Shown: positions 11,439 through 22,240, numbered from the stretch's first letter. The stretch is 64,000 bases of DNA from Deinandra increscens subsp. villosa (GCA_039602395.1 JBCNJP010000003.1:13240951-13304950); one strand, 5' to 3'. The notes: a model not told the origin generated them from the sequence alone. Translations and numbers: made by a program.

Positions 11439-11616
11439 TACTTGCGTATTTATTTGGAAATTCACAAACGATATAAGACAATGAAATTGAAATACTCACG
11501 TCCTCGTTTTATAACCAAATTTTTCATACGTATAGAAAACCAGCGGAATATTACGTCGAATCAATCGAATCGTTAATTCAACTTTGAAATGTGTAATTTT
11601 GTTTTTGGAATCTCAC

Positions 11617-11880
11617 AAACGGTCGTTTGTGACCAAACGCCATAGAAAGGGGTCGTTTGTCACTAAACGGTCGTTGCTATAATGTTAGCTCACATGCTCT
11701 CTCAGCTTTTGTAAATCGAAAATAATTCACACACACAAAACGACCGTTCCTGATCAAACGACCGTTTTGACGAAACATGAACGATCGTTTCATTCCAAAC
11801 GGTCGTCCAAAATAATTCTCTCGTACCTAGTTTTCCGGACCAAAACCAAACGGCCGTTTGGCATCAAACGACCGTATGCT
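11617..11880. repeat. Array of paired AAACGGTCGTTT / AAACGACCGTTT motifs
   Basis: About ten copies of a 12-bp motif and its reverse complement lie near the right end, mostly in pairs about 18 bp apart (for example near 11738/11756, 11781/11799 and 11848/11866). Similar pairs occur at the left end (6732/6750 and about 6812/6827). The pairs could be protein binding sites or hairpins; function is inferred. Confidence 0.7.
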
Positions 11881-11923
11881 TTCTGTGTCAAAATTGATTC
11901 TTCCTGTGTCAAAATTAGGTCCC
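11827..11923 (-). repeat. Right TIR of the MULE
   Basis: 97 bp; its reverse complement begins GGGACCTAATTTTGACACAG and ends GGAAAACTAG, matching the left TIR at 6684-6780. Confidence 0.85.
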
Positions 11924-11931
11924 TAAAAATA

Positions 11932-12249
11932 AGTTTTTTTTTTAATAATCAATGGGTATTTTAATCATTTTAAACTCACTTAAGAGAGAAATTTGACGTC
12001 CATGTACTTCGGGACAATCCATGTTACGTCTGATAAAATAATAGAGACCATGAATGTATCTATTGAAAAACTGAGGTTCATAGATACAATATGACCATAT
12101 AGAGGTTGGATCTTTGTTCCCTAAACATGGTTTCTATTACATTGAAAAATAATGTTTTATAAAAATTATACATATAGCCCGATTTATTTTCACAAAACAC
12201 ACTATATTTGTTTAGTAATAATAAATTTGTCATTAGAACCGTTTTTATT
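11932..12249. other. Intergenic, no gene seen
   Basis: AT-rich flank between the MULE and the SINE-like insertion. No motif or coding pattern is visible. Confidence 0.5.
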
Positions 12250-12475
12250 TTTTTTTTTGAACGGCGTTTGGAACTACTTCCCAAATCTCCAATACCTGAG
12301 TGAGCCTTCCTGAGACGGGATTGCAACCGTCCATACTGATTTTGACACTCCAGGCTTGGCTCACTCAGGAACACCATCAAGGAGGAAACTCACCACTTGA
12401 GAAAAACCCCCTTGAGTCAGGTTTGAACTTGAGACCTCAAGGTCCCCAAGCTCTAACCTTCATCCCCAAAGTGAG
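12250..12475 (-). mobile_element. tRNA-derived SINE-like element
   Basis: On the minus strand it has a Pol III B-box-like AGTTCAAACCT and ends CGCCGTTCAAAAAAAAAA (poly-T on the plus strand from 12250). Layout matches the better-bounded copy at 43761-44017. Exact 5' end and target duplication are unclear. Confidence 0.5.
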
Positions 12476-12758
12476 ATTCTATTTTAAGAGACGCAACTCG
12501 TTCTATATAATTATGTGAATGTAGTCTTTAAAATTTAAGGTTTTGTTGTAAGTGATTGTGAGTGAAGAAGATATAAAAGATAGGGAATTTTAGGGACACC
12601 ATGGTGTACCTAACTTGGGTAAACCATGGTCTGTATATTTGACAAAAAAATCTATTTATTCTGTAAAATTTGAGGTTTGGTTGAGTGGAAGAGAGAGAAA
12701 ATGATATAAAAATGTATTATTTAATTGTTGTTATGAGTGAAAGAGACAGAAAAAATAA

Positions 12759-13936
12759 GGAAAATTGGATTTTAATAATACAAGTTTTACCTACTTGGCG
12801 GATATTAATACGAGTTTTGAAATTTCCTCACAATAATACGAGTTTAGTAGGTGTTGGATTCTAATGATACACCGTTAGTTTTTTACTAACGGTGTTTATG
12901 GTTTGCTGACGTGCCATATAATATATTCTTTAGAACAATTACTATAATAGAGGGACTAATTTTGTAGTACCTATAAACTTGATTTCTAATTTCTATAAAG
13001 ATTAAAATAAAGAGGAAGGAGGTCGAACCCTCTCCCGCCGTCGTGAACACCCTGTGGTTAGAACCCCGACGGTTAGGTTTGTTCGTGAGCCTCGATCATC
13101 AATTCCGATGATAAAGTTCCAGTGATAGTCAATGCCTTATTAGAACAAAATCATTGAAGAAAATAACCTTGATTCATCGGTGGTGATAAAGTTCTGGTAT
13201 CTCCGATCATCGATTTTGGTGTCAACGCCTTACAAGATTTGATAGAAATCAAACCTTATTTTCGGAATCGAATCGGCAGGCCTGTTCAATCGTTGAACTG
13301 TGGTCGAGCATTCTTCTCCCTTTGGTGAACAGTAAGGCAGCAAGGACGCCGCCGATGCCAGATCCGGCAACGACGTCGAAGAAATCTGCACCAATTTCCA
13401 ATCGGGAACCACAGTCACTGCGCGTTTGCCACTTCTACTACCGCCGGATGTACTCGCCGATTCCGATTCCGATTCGTCTCCAAACCCTTCCGTGCCCTAA
13501 CTGACAGCGACTACCTCTATTCGAGCCGGATAACGAAATCATGTTATGGAATCCGTTGGTACGGTTGATTGGCCGGAGAAAGATCGTCAGATTCGGTCGC
13601 CAGAATTTGGTCGTCAGAGAAAGGTCGTCGGATTTGTTGTTTGCTCGATCGTTATTCCCTTTTTTTCTTTTAAGATTTTATAAAATGTTTTAAATTTTTA
13701 AAAAGCTACCTTTAAGAAGTTAAAAAACTCAAAGGGTCTCTCCATTTTAATAAATTACAAAAACAGTCCATCATTATATGTCATGTCAACAAACCACTAA
13801 CACCGTTAGTAAAAAACTAACGGTGTATCATTAGAATCCAACACCTACTAAATTCGTATTATTGTGAGGAAATTTCAAAACTCGTATTATTATCCGCCAA
13901 CTGGGTAAAACTTGTATTATTAAAATCCAATTTTCT
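12759..13936. mobile_element. Non-autonomous Mutator-type element (Pack-MULE-like) with long TIRs
   Basis: Inverted repeats of about 150 bp (12759 to about 12910, and about 13785-13936) run from GAAAATTGGATTTTAATAAT to ACCGTTAGTTTTTTACTAAC. A perfect 9-bp duplication AAAAAATAA flanks it (12750-12758 and 13937-13945), typical of Mutator-like insertion. There is no transposase. The interior (about 13010-13680) is less AT-rich than the TIRs and holds a fragment of a patatin-like gene. Confidence 0.85.
13249..13410 (-). pseudogene. Captured fragment of a patatin-like phospholipase gene
   Basis: Minus-strand translation gives GSRLEIGADFFDVVAGSGIG followed by GVLAALLFTKGRRMLDHSS and EQACRF, then a stop. 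This matches the segment around the nucleophile of patatin-like lipid acyl hydrolases: the DFFDVVAG lead-in, then GxSGxGG with the Ser, then LLFT. Some plant patatin-like proteins have GSGVGG/GSGIGG here rather than GTSTGG. Only about 50 residues are present, with no oxyanion-loop part (DGGGxRG) or distal Asp. It is a transduplicated piece, not a working enzyme. Confidence 0.65.
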
Positions 13937-13945
13937 AAAAAATAA

Positions 13946-14203
13946 TAATAAAGTTACAAATTATAAAGATAAGGATAAAGAATGAGTTGTGAATATGAAA
14001 AAATAAAATTCATCATATATCAAACAAATAAAATTAATGTCATAAATGCTACCACGTCGTTTTCCATGAATATTGTTTAAATTTCAGCATTCATTTAATG
14101 CTTATAAATTTTTCAGAATCAGTTTTGCAATTTAAAGATGGGTCACCACGGTAATTTCAAAACTTATTAGAATAAAATCCATCGTAATCTATATTAAAAC
14201 ATC
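13946..14203. other. Intergenic, upstream region of SPH gene 1
   Basis: AT-rich. No element boundary or gene is seen before the TATA box at 14204. Confidence 0.5.
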
Positions 14204-14211
14204 CATATATA
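14204..14211 (+). promoter_or_regulatory. TATA box of SPH gene 1
   Basis: CATATATATT lies about 50 bp before the ATG at 14255, giving a short leader of roughly 20 bases if initiation is about 30 bp downstream. Confidence 0.5.
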
Positions 14212-14254
14212 TTGAGACTCAAGGTAACCAAATTTCAACACATAAATTATCCAA

Positions 14255-14692
14255 ATGGGCACCCTTTTATTCATCCTCTTCTTCTTCATCACAACTATAT
14301 CAAATACTTGTGTTGCCACAGAATCCTTGGATAGTCCTTGTGTTATATTTGCTAGATTTCATATGTTTGTCATCAACGACATCCCCGCAGATATAAAACT
14401 TCATGTGAGATCAAGAGACGACGATCTTGGAAACCATACACTTCCTTCTAATGCAATTTATGATTGGTCTTTTTGCTTTGCAACCAAGACACTCTTTTCT
14501 GGGGAGCTTTGGTGGGGATCAAAATATATAGCTTTTAATTTAGTTGATGAACACACTAGGAAGATGTGTGACAAACAACTATTTGGTGTCAGGCATTGTT
14601 ATTGGTTGGTTAGACCAGAAGGATTCTATATTGGTGTAAAGAACAACCCATGGCCCAATGCAAGTTGGAGATTTGATAGACCTTGGCCTTGA
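14255..14692 (+). CDS. S-protein homologue (plant self-incompatibility S1 family), secreted
   Basis: Intronless, 145 residues. An N-terminal hydrophobic signal (MGTLLFILFFFITTISNTCV) precedes a mature domain with S1-family landmarks: FHMFVINDIPADIKLHVRSR (variant of the usual V.I.N.L...L..HC), DWSFCF and LFSGELWWG. Near the C-terminus are CYWLVRPEGFYIG and NASWRFDRPWP (variant of the usual C.W.v..dGfy). Length fits the family (about 130-160 aa). Family members are small secreted disulphide-stabilised proteins; Papaver S1 is the pollen-rejection ligand, but most homologues have no known role. It diverges clearly from the two minus-strand SPH genes at 45 and 49 kb. The start is the first ATG after the TATA box. 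Confidence 0.85.
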   Translation: MGTLLFILFFFITTISNTCVATESLDSPCVIFARFHMFVINDIPADIKLHVRSRDDDLGNHTLPSNAIYDWSFCFATKTLFSGELWWGSKYIAFNLVDEHTRKMCDKQLFGVRHCYWLVRPEGFYIGVKNNPWPNASWRFDRPWP

Positions 14693-14862
14693 AAAGATTG
14701 TAAAATCTTTGATCTTATAAATAAGAATGATAAGATAAATATATAATATCGTTTTTAATTGATCTCCTTTTAGCAAATCCTAGCAATATAAGGTATTTAT
14801 GAAGTGGTTTTGATTCTTGTTTGGCAGAAATGACTTAAATGTTACTATGTTTTCGTCTTATT

Positions 14863-14979
14863 GCCATTTAGGTTGTAGCCTAGTGGTAAGGGGCAAAGCC
14901 TCTTTAGGGAGAGACCAATGTTCAAACCTTGACATGGTGAAATTTGGTGTAAAATAAAAAATTAGTCGTTCAAAAAAAA
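14863..14979 (+). mobile_element. tRNA-derived SINE with target-site duplication
   Basis: Short element with A-box-like TAGCCTAGTGG and B-box-like TGTTCAAACCTT, ending GTTCAAAAAAAA. A 16-bp duplication ATGTTTT[C/T]GTCTTATT (14847-14862 and 14980-14995, one mismatch) flanks it. Related to the copy at 22241-22348. Confidence 0.8.
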
Positions 14980-15009
14980 ATGTTTTTGTCTTATTAAATT
15001 AAGAAATGG

Positions 15010-16224
15010 CACTACTAGAAAAAAAAGAAATTTGCTACAGAAATTTGCGACACAACACATTGTGTCGCAAAATACTAACACTTTTGCGACAAACTTATGA
15101 CTTGACAAATTTCTTTTTTATTTCTCACGCATTTGCGACGAAAGAGCAAAGACAGAAAATGTTTCTTACAAACTCGTCTCAAACTTGTCGTAAAATACAA
15201 TTTTTTATTAATAACACACGTGTTAAACTTATAAAATATTATTAGTAAGCTATTGCGACACATTTGCTACAGAACAAATTAATATTATATATGATAATTA
15301 ACTTTTGTAGCAAACGTGACGCAAACTACTATATATATACTTAATACACGAATGATATTAAAGATAACATACTAATTTTTTTTTATAATTCTCAATTTGT
15401 CGCAATAGAGTCACAAATAAGAATAAACTTCTTTTACTAAGTTTTTATTGCTACACAGTTGCTACCAATGTGATAAAATTATATTTATTAATCCATTTTC
15501 GTTGCAAATTTGACGCAAGCTATAGTTTTTTATTTTTATTTTATTCTTCTAAAATTTGGATGTGTGGTACCCTTATGGTGTGTTGTAAATATGTTGTAAA
15601 TAAAAATATTTAATTTGTTTGCGACACATTTGCTACAAACAAAATAAAAAAAATTATAAAAAATCTATTTTCGTAGCAAACTTAACGCAAACTATAATAC
15701 TTAATTTTATTGTATTCCTGTATCGAAAGGTATATGATATAAATATCAATAACAAGTTTCCATCCTGTCGCTAATGTGTTGTAAATATAATTGAAGTTAC
15801 GAACTTTGCGACCAAGAATAATAATGTCGCAAACCAAGAATAATAATGTCAAATTTAATAATTTAATATATATGTTTTAAACTCATAAATTACCGAAATT
15901 ATATAACTTCGACGCAAAATTGTCGCAAAATGAAAATTATAAAAAAAAAATTTGTTGACACAATTGTGTCGCAAAATATAAAACTTAAAATGTGTAATTA
16001 AGATAAATACTATTAAGTACTGGCTTGTTAATTAAGTGGATAATTTGTGACGTAAATAGTTTTGTCCCAAAATTGTTACTTTCGCCGTAGTAAATGTGTC
16101 GCAAAAATTTTGCGGCATCGATTTTTGCTACAAAACGTTTTTGTGGTAATTGTGTCGCAAAATGAGATTTGCTACGATTTTGCTACGAAAACCCGTGTCG
16201 CTAATTATATTTTTTCTAGTAGTG
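15010..16224. mobile_element. Non-autonomous CACTA (En/Spm-type) element
   Basis: Starts CACTACTAGAAAAAA and ends TTTTTTCTAGTAGTG, with a TGG 3-bp duplication at 15007-15009 and 16225-16227, the CACTA signature. The interior is full of TTTGCGACA / TTGCTACAAA / TGTCGCAAA motifs in both orientations, which fit subterminal transposase-binding repeats. There is no transposase, and small frames inside are by-products of the repeats. Confidence 0.9.
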
Positions 16225-16299
16225 TGGAGTTGTTTTACTTTGATAGCAAATATCCTGTCACCTTAGACTTTCTCTCAAATATATCATTCTTTCGTCTGT

Positions 16300-16385
16300 G
16301 ATGACTCGAACCCAGGTGAGACTCAAACTCAAGACCTTCAGTTTAGAAAGTTAAAGAGATACCACTGGATTAAAGTCTCTTTGAT
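16300..16385 (-). repeat. tRNA-like SINE fragment
   Basis: Minus strand shows an A-box-like TCCAGTGGTATC and two B-box-like stretches (GAGTTTGAGTC and GGTTCGAGTC). No clear ends or duplication. Confidence 0.3.
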
Positions 16386-16689
16386 ACTTGGAGTTGTTTT
16401 TATTCAATTTATACTTTTATTTAATTTTTTTTAAAAGAAATTTGGATATTTATTTATATCAACCATGATATGAAAAAATTTATTATATCACTTATTTATG
16501 TATATTTTTGTTGCTAAATTTAACAATAAGATATTGTTATGATATCAATTATAAACACGGGTGGACCTATGTGTATGGGACCATAGTCAAGTGATCCCAC
16601 TCGATTTTGAACTCGTATTAACACGTTTCTAAAGAAAATTTCCAGTGACCCACAGGTAATAAGAATTTGATATGGTCTAATGGTTTTGA

Positions 16690-17407
16690 GTTTTAACATA
16701 TATGCGCTTGTTCATAGGTTACACAATCGACCATCCTTAGGGGCCAACATCCTCGTTGCTCATGGCTGGCTCTCTCCAGGCCATCACTCCGAGTTCTCGT
16801 TGGTCACGACTAGCTTTCTATATACCACCACTGAGAATATGACTTTGATATCATTGTTACAGACCAAGCATGAGAACTCAACCCAAAAGACTAGTCTGAT
16901 GGGTGAGATAACCTATTTGGCTTGTAACCCCACATCAATTGTCCATACAACCAATGTTTGACAAGTCTCATACCTTGTAATGACTTTGATCCATAACCAT
17001 CGACCCTTCTTTAGGGCCAACGACCTCGTTGGTCACTGCTATCCCTCTCCAAATCATGTTCTGTGAGCCACCACTCCGGATTACCACTATGAGTATGACT
17101 CTAATACCATTGTTACAGACCAAATACGAAAACTCAACCCAAAAGTCAAAAGTCCAAATTCGATCCTTCCTTCTGTCGTATCTTTTTAATTTTTTTTTTA
17201 ATTGCTAAACTCCAATAAGCCTAAGAGGCTCCAATAAGGCTTGGTTTCTTTGACATGGGCCTTGCATCAAACTTTTTTATGTCTTTTCTCTTTCATTTTT
17301 ATCCTTCAATATTTGTGCAACTATGGGCCTATATCAACTAAATTAATCAAGAACTAAAAGCAACAAAATAAATAGTCATCTTTTATAACAAGTAACAACA
17401 AACAAAT
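16690..17407 (-). repeat. LTR-retroelement remnant with duplicated ~280-bp block
   Basis: Two diverged direct copies (about 16720-16905 and 16995-17160) share GGGCCAACNNCCTCGTTG and ATTGTTACAGACCAA. In each, the minus strand reads TGTAACAATG(G)TAT-AGAGTC, resembling an LTR end in CA followed by an initiator-tRNA primer site. No coding part is seen. The adjacent 17160-17407 stretch shows no gene. Confidence 0.35.
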
Positions 17408-19982
17408 TGTCACACCCCCAAATTAACCACTAACGGGGTTTATACCGTTAAGGGGTGCGACCAGACCAGGACCACAACCATTAGTTACAAATACTAAACG
17501 AATCAGAGTAAAGTCCAAACATTAATAATAAAACAGTTAACAGTACGCAGCGGAAAACATTATCTTTAGCACTAACCACGTGCTTTACAAATCATTGTTT
17601 CAAATTCAAATTCCCAATTCAGTTTAATGAAAGTAAATGTCTTCTTGTGCCATGCCAACCCGCTCCGGATACTCCTTAGCGATCTGCAAAAGTTTAAACC
17701 ACGCAAGTGTCAACCTAACGGTTGGTGAGTTCACAGTGGGCTTGTCACGCAGTGGCCCGGTCTCATAATCATAACATATCAACATATACTTTAAGTAATA
17801 TTTATTTGTGAACAGCAATGCTTGTGATAATCAAAATCATATTATGGTGGTTTAGTAAAAGTATTGTCCGTAACCTACGTTATCGGGTATGTACTAGACT
17901 TGTATAGTTAAAGTGCTCAACCGATATCGCGGGTAGCTAATCCGTTGTTCCATGCACTAAGGAAGTTTGTACCAAAGCTGACCATAAATTATTGTAGTGG
18001 TCGTGCCATCAGTACTGCGGACCTACGTCATCGCGGTTTTGCCTCCCCCGTGTCCTTTCGGGATCACGGTCAGATAGGCTGATATTGTACCTCCGTGCAC
18101 TCCCCGTGCCACGGGGCGGAGTTTGTCAAACTCCAGTAGATCTACCCAACATCCCCTCGCTTTACAATTAATGGTACAATTTAGTTGAGGACTTTTAAGT
18201 TTTCAAGGCATCCTTAGAAATCATGTGATATCATGTGGTTTAGACTTTAACCTACACTAGCCATATTAAAAAGGTTTACTGGATTCTCAGGAATCTCAAA
18301 GTGTTTTCAGTTTTGTTTCAGAAATAGTTGTTTAAGTAATTCGCAAGTGCTTCCCATAAAGCACTTCAAGTTCATCAAGTGGGTGCCGAGCACTCCAAGT
18401 TTTCAAGTTTATCAGGGAGGTGCCTAGCACTCTCGAGTTTGTCAGCATTGTTTTACTTTTAGTTATTCGGTGTGACCCAAACGGGTTCACGGTAATCGGG
18501 TTAGTGACACTCACCTTGGGTTGCACTGCTACACTTGCTATATAATCCAAGTTTGCTTAACGAAGACCTATGAACACGTTTAAGTCTTAAGTATTAGTTT
18601 TGTGTCTAATCATTACTAAACGTCACTATGGCCCATAACATAGCACGTTGGAACTATGACTCGACATACAGACACACGACACCGATGGTTGATCATAAAC
18701 AAGGGTTCATATATATCAGAAATCAAAGCATGTATCATCATGGCATAGTCATGTAAGTCATGGCATAACATTCAAGCAAATTGCACAAGTTTGGATTCTG
18801 GTCTCAGTTTCGCTAGCAGTTTCGCTAGTCAGTTTCGCTGTGTGCACGGGCAGCACTTTCGCTAGGCAATACCCGATGACACAGTTTCGCTAGGCTAGTT
18901 TCGCTCGAAACTGTTGGCACAGTTTCGCTAGCCTAGTTTCGCCCGAAACTGGTTTGAACTTTCGTTCAGGGAATTTCGCTCGGTAGATTCGCTCGAGCTG
19001 GTCTGGTCGGTTTACCCGGCGACACTGCAGTTTCGCTGCATAGTGTCGCTGGAAGGAGATATACATAGTTTCGCTATATAGTTTCGCCCAGAGAACAGTA
19101 CAGTTTCGCTGGTCGCGAAAAACTTACGGATCAACCTAAAAATCACTCTAACAGCTTCCATATTTCACATAACTCATTATCTAGCATGCATAGACATTTA
19201 CCAACATCAAACAAGCAGTTTTAACACCTTATTCATGCATTTTCATCATCAAATCACCAAAATACATTTAAAACCCTAAAATGACCTAAATAGCATAAAT
19301 CTTCATTATGGGTGGATTTCACACGTAAAGTTACCAACTTTATGGTAGATCTAGCATTCCTAAGCAACATATCAGAAGATCAAGCAGTTTCATGAAAGTT
19401 TAAGCATGCTTTTTAAGAAAACTCAAAGAAAAGGCATAAAGAGAGGTTTTGGGACTCACGATTCGATCAAGGAATCGAATGGATGTTGTCTTGAGGCTGA
19501 GATCTTGATGTTTTGTTGTGTTTCTCGACTGACCAGAATTCCAGGAGTGTGTGTGTGTGTTTTGGAGAGAATGGTGCAAAAATGAGGCAACTAGGGTTTT
19601 ATGTCATTATATATCTGGGCCTAGTTTCGCTGGCCAAGCGAAACTGGCTCTGGTAGTCTGAGGGTAGACTAGCCGGGCGACACTATAGTTTCGCCCGATA
19701 GTTTCGCTGGGAACCCAAAAGTGACTAGTTTACATTCTAAGCAAGATAAACACGATTCATAATTTGTCATGCTATTCACAATACTAAATCATGCATTTAA
19801 ATCACATTGCACATAATGACAATAAATAGTTAAACATATAACACATATGGACGGGTTCGGTGATCAACCAAAGGACGTGGACGTATTCGGCCTAGTTAAG
19901 TATTAGTTACTAAGTTAACACTTATAATGTAACTAACAGAAATGTCTAACGAAAGTAAACCTTGAAATTCTCGGATGTCACA
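17408..19982. mobile_element. Solo LTR (about 2.6 kb) with TSD
   Basis: Starts TGTCACACCC and ends CGGATGTCACA (TG...CA), flanked by an exact 5-bp duplication CAAAT at 17403-17407 and 19983-19987. No primer site, gag or pol is present, so it fits a recombination-derived solo LTR of a large LTR retrotransposon. The end sequences match the style of the LTRs at 29370-31695 and 51877-55960 when those are read on the other strand. Confidence 0.8.
18798..19110. repeat. GTTTCGCT-rich repeat inside the solo LTR
   Basis: Some 20 copies of TTTCGCT (mostly CAGTTTCGCT or TAGTTTCGCT, spacing irregular at 10-35 bp), with a second cluster at 19620-19715. They are islands in otherwise unrelated LTR sequence. 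Confidence 0.75.
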
Positions 19983-19987
19983 CAAAT

Positions 19988-20744
19988 AAATGTTTTACCT
20001 AGTAAAAATATAATTTGCCAAATGAAAGCAGAAGTTATAGAGTTCTATAAGTTCTACCTACTTCTAGCAAAACGTAACTTTTTTATTTCAATTATATGAA
20101 TTATTTATATTACTTAGCTAAATTATTTAAATTACTTAGCCAACTTTATATTACCTGCTATAATTAAAAAAAAACAAAATTATAAATAAGAATTAAGTTA
20201 AATGTTAAAATTGGTGATTACTGGAAAAAAAAATACATGTAAGAATATTTGTAGAGATGTAATGAAATTGGGGTTTTTAAGAATTTATAGCCCAAATAAA
20301 TAAGATAAAATTAGACAGGCAATGTGAGTGGTTAGTGGTAAATCAAGAAAATTACGTCCAGAATTGATCTTATGTTTTCTTTCTTCATTTTAATAATACG
20401 TATTTTTATTGCGTTTTTTCTAATGACAATTTAATTTTGTTATGATATCTTATATATTATTCTACCCAGCACAATGGTCTCAAACACGAAAAATATAACG
20501 TCTATGTTAATATGAAAAGGGGGCCCGAAAAAAGTGATCCACTAAAACAAAATCCTAAATCCATCATTAGTTATAAATGGTTACTACTATAAAAATATAA
20601 GATCCCCTAAACATACATTTACCGATAACATGTTAATAATCTATTATAATCTTCCTATTCTAATGAATAATTACATGTGAGGACAGATGTCATCATTAGA
20701 TACATTCTCATCGCAATTTTCCCGCTTATCTCATCACAATCTCT
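19988..20744. other. Intergenic, no gene seen
   Basis: AT-rich sequence without long frames, clear termini or repeats. Confidence 0.5.
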
Positions 20745-21005
20745 ACTGGCATCATTTTGGAGGGGGCATGGTGTCTCAATGAAGGAAGACTGGGATTTAG
20801 TGATCTCCAGTTCGATCCTGAGGGCGTCCGGGTTTTACCACCAGTGGGCTTTCGAGCGGGTGGGTTTTCCCGGAACTGGAGATAACTTGGTGCGCTTAAG
20901 GGCTCCGTACGGCTGGGTTGGGCCAGCTGTCGGTGGCCTTTTGCCATTGGGTCACCCCGTATGGAGTACCTAGGCAATTCAATGTTTGTTGGCCGTTCAA
21001 AAAAA
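20745..21005 (+). mobile_element. tRNA-derived SINE
   Basis: Has B-box-like AGTTCGATCCTG, a GC-richer body than its surroundings, and the shared tail GGCCGTTCAAAAAAAA. A weak duplication AATCTCT occurs just before the start and in the tail. The start is approximate. Confidence 0.55.
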
Positions 21006-21171
21006 ATCTCTCCTAATAAATATTAATTCTCTCACTTAAATGCTAAAATTTTCAAATAACTAGATAAATTTTCTTATTTTAATAATTTATCATATGTAAC
21101 ATTAAATGTTTGAGTAAACTTTGGTGTGACCATAGAAGTAGGAGGATGGTTGATTGGCATAATATGTGTAC

Positions 21172-21671
21172 NNNNNNNNNNNNNNNNNNNNNNNNNNNNN
21201 NNNNNNNNNNNNNNNNNNNNNNNNNNNNNNNNNNNNNNNNNNNNNNNNNNNNNNNNNNNNNNNNNNNNNNNNNNNNNNNNNNNNNNNNNNNNNNNNNNNN
21301 NNNNNNNNNNNNNNNNNNNNNNNNNNNNNNNNNNNNNNNNNNNNNNNNNNNNNNNNNNNNNNNNNNNNNNNNNNNNNNNNNNNNNNNNNNNNNNNNNNNN
21401 NNNNNNNNNNNNNNNNNNNNNNNNNNNNNNNNNNNNNNNNNNNNNNNNNNNNNNNNNNNNNNNNNNNNNNNNNNNNNNNNNNNNNNNNNNNNNNNNNNNN
21501 NNNNNNNNNNNNNNNNNNNNNNNNNNNNNNNNNNNNNNNNNNNNNNNNNNNNNNNNNNNNNNNNNNNNNNNNNNNNNNNNNNNNNNNNNNNNNNNNNNNN
21601 NNNNNNNNNNNNNNNNNNNNNNNNNNNNNNNNNNNNNNNNNNNNNNNNNNNNNNNNNNNNNNNNNNNNNNN
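21172..21671. other. Assembly gap, 500 N
   Basis: Exactly 500 undetermined bases, a typical placeholder length, so the true size is unknown. All frames across it are artefacts. Confidence 0.99.
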
Positions 21672-21822
21672 CTTCCCATCATCACCTCCTATACCACTTT
21701 TATTATCGATTCAAAAAGAAATATTGGATTTTAATAATCTCAGTCATTGCCGACTGACCGTTATTAATCCGTATTGTATTTATTCCCTACAATAAACAAG
21801 ATTTTTAAAGGTATTGAAATCT

Positions 21823-22152
21823 GTTAAACCACCGTTAAATGGACACTAACGCCGTTAAGTAGAATTTCACTTTTTGATGACTTAGCATCACAGTGACGTT
21901 TTATGTGTCATTTTTTTTTACATATATGAAGAAACGTTTTTAAAAAACAACCAATCATGATTAAAAACTATAAACATTCTAAACAAAACATTTTTTTCAT
22001 GGATCAAAACATATAAAAATCCTAAAAAAACCTCTATGTTTGAGCTCAGTAATTAAAAACATGTCACATAAGACGCCACCGTGATTTACAGTCGTAAAAA
22101 AATAAAATTTTACTTGACGGCTTTAGTAGCCATTTAACGACGGTCTAATTTT
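21823..22152. mobile_element. Foldback MITE with ~95-bp TIRs
   Basis: The left arm from about 21823 (CGTTAAATGGACACTAACGC, then AAGTAGAATTTCA and GTGACGTTTTATGTG) is repeated inverted up to about 22152 (AGCCATTTAACGACGGTC). Long TIRs and no coding content suggest a Mutator-type MITE. The target duplication was not resolved. Confidence 0.6.
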
Positions 22153-22240
22153 TTTTTACCAATAGCTTTAAAATTTGATTTTATTATAATATATAAATAA
22201 AATACGAATTAACATAAAACAATAGTCAAAAAATTACTTA

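Larger units (their letters stand above)
6684..11923. mobile_element. Full-length Mutator-like element (MULE) with TIRs and TSD
   Basis: A 5,240-bp unit bounded by 97-bp imperfect terminal inverted repeats (6684-6780 and 11827-11923). Both start GGG[TA]CC and contain TTTTGACACAG, then a paired AAACGGTCGTTT-type motif, and end in CTAG. The same 8 bases TAAAAATA flank both sides (6676-6683 and 11924-11931), consistent with a Mutator-type target duplication. Inside are a minus-strand transposase starting near the right end, an Athila-ORF1-like block downstream of it, and a small plus-strand gene starting near the left end. The two-gene convergent layout recalls maize MuDR, although the small protein shows no visible MURB similarity. 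The transposase reading frame is broken, so this copy is probably non-functional unless rescued by splicing. Confidence 0.85.

Noticed and set aside
15006..16301. Several small frames within the CACTA element
   Set aside because: They are by-products of the TTTGCGACA-type repeats; no transposase motif.
20677..20977. 98-residue plus and 83-residue minus frames
   Set aside because: They coincide with the SINE body, which is GC-richer and so has fewer stops.
21074..21795. Frames of about 200 residues across the N run
   Set aside because: They exist only because N codons are translated as X; the flanking residues show no gene.
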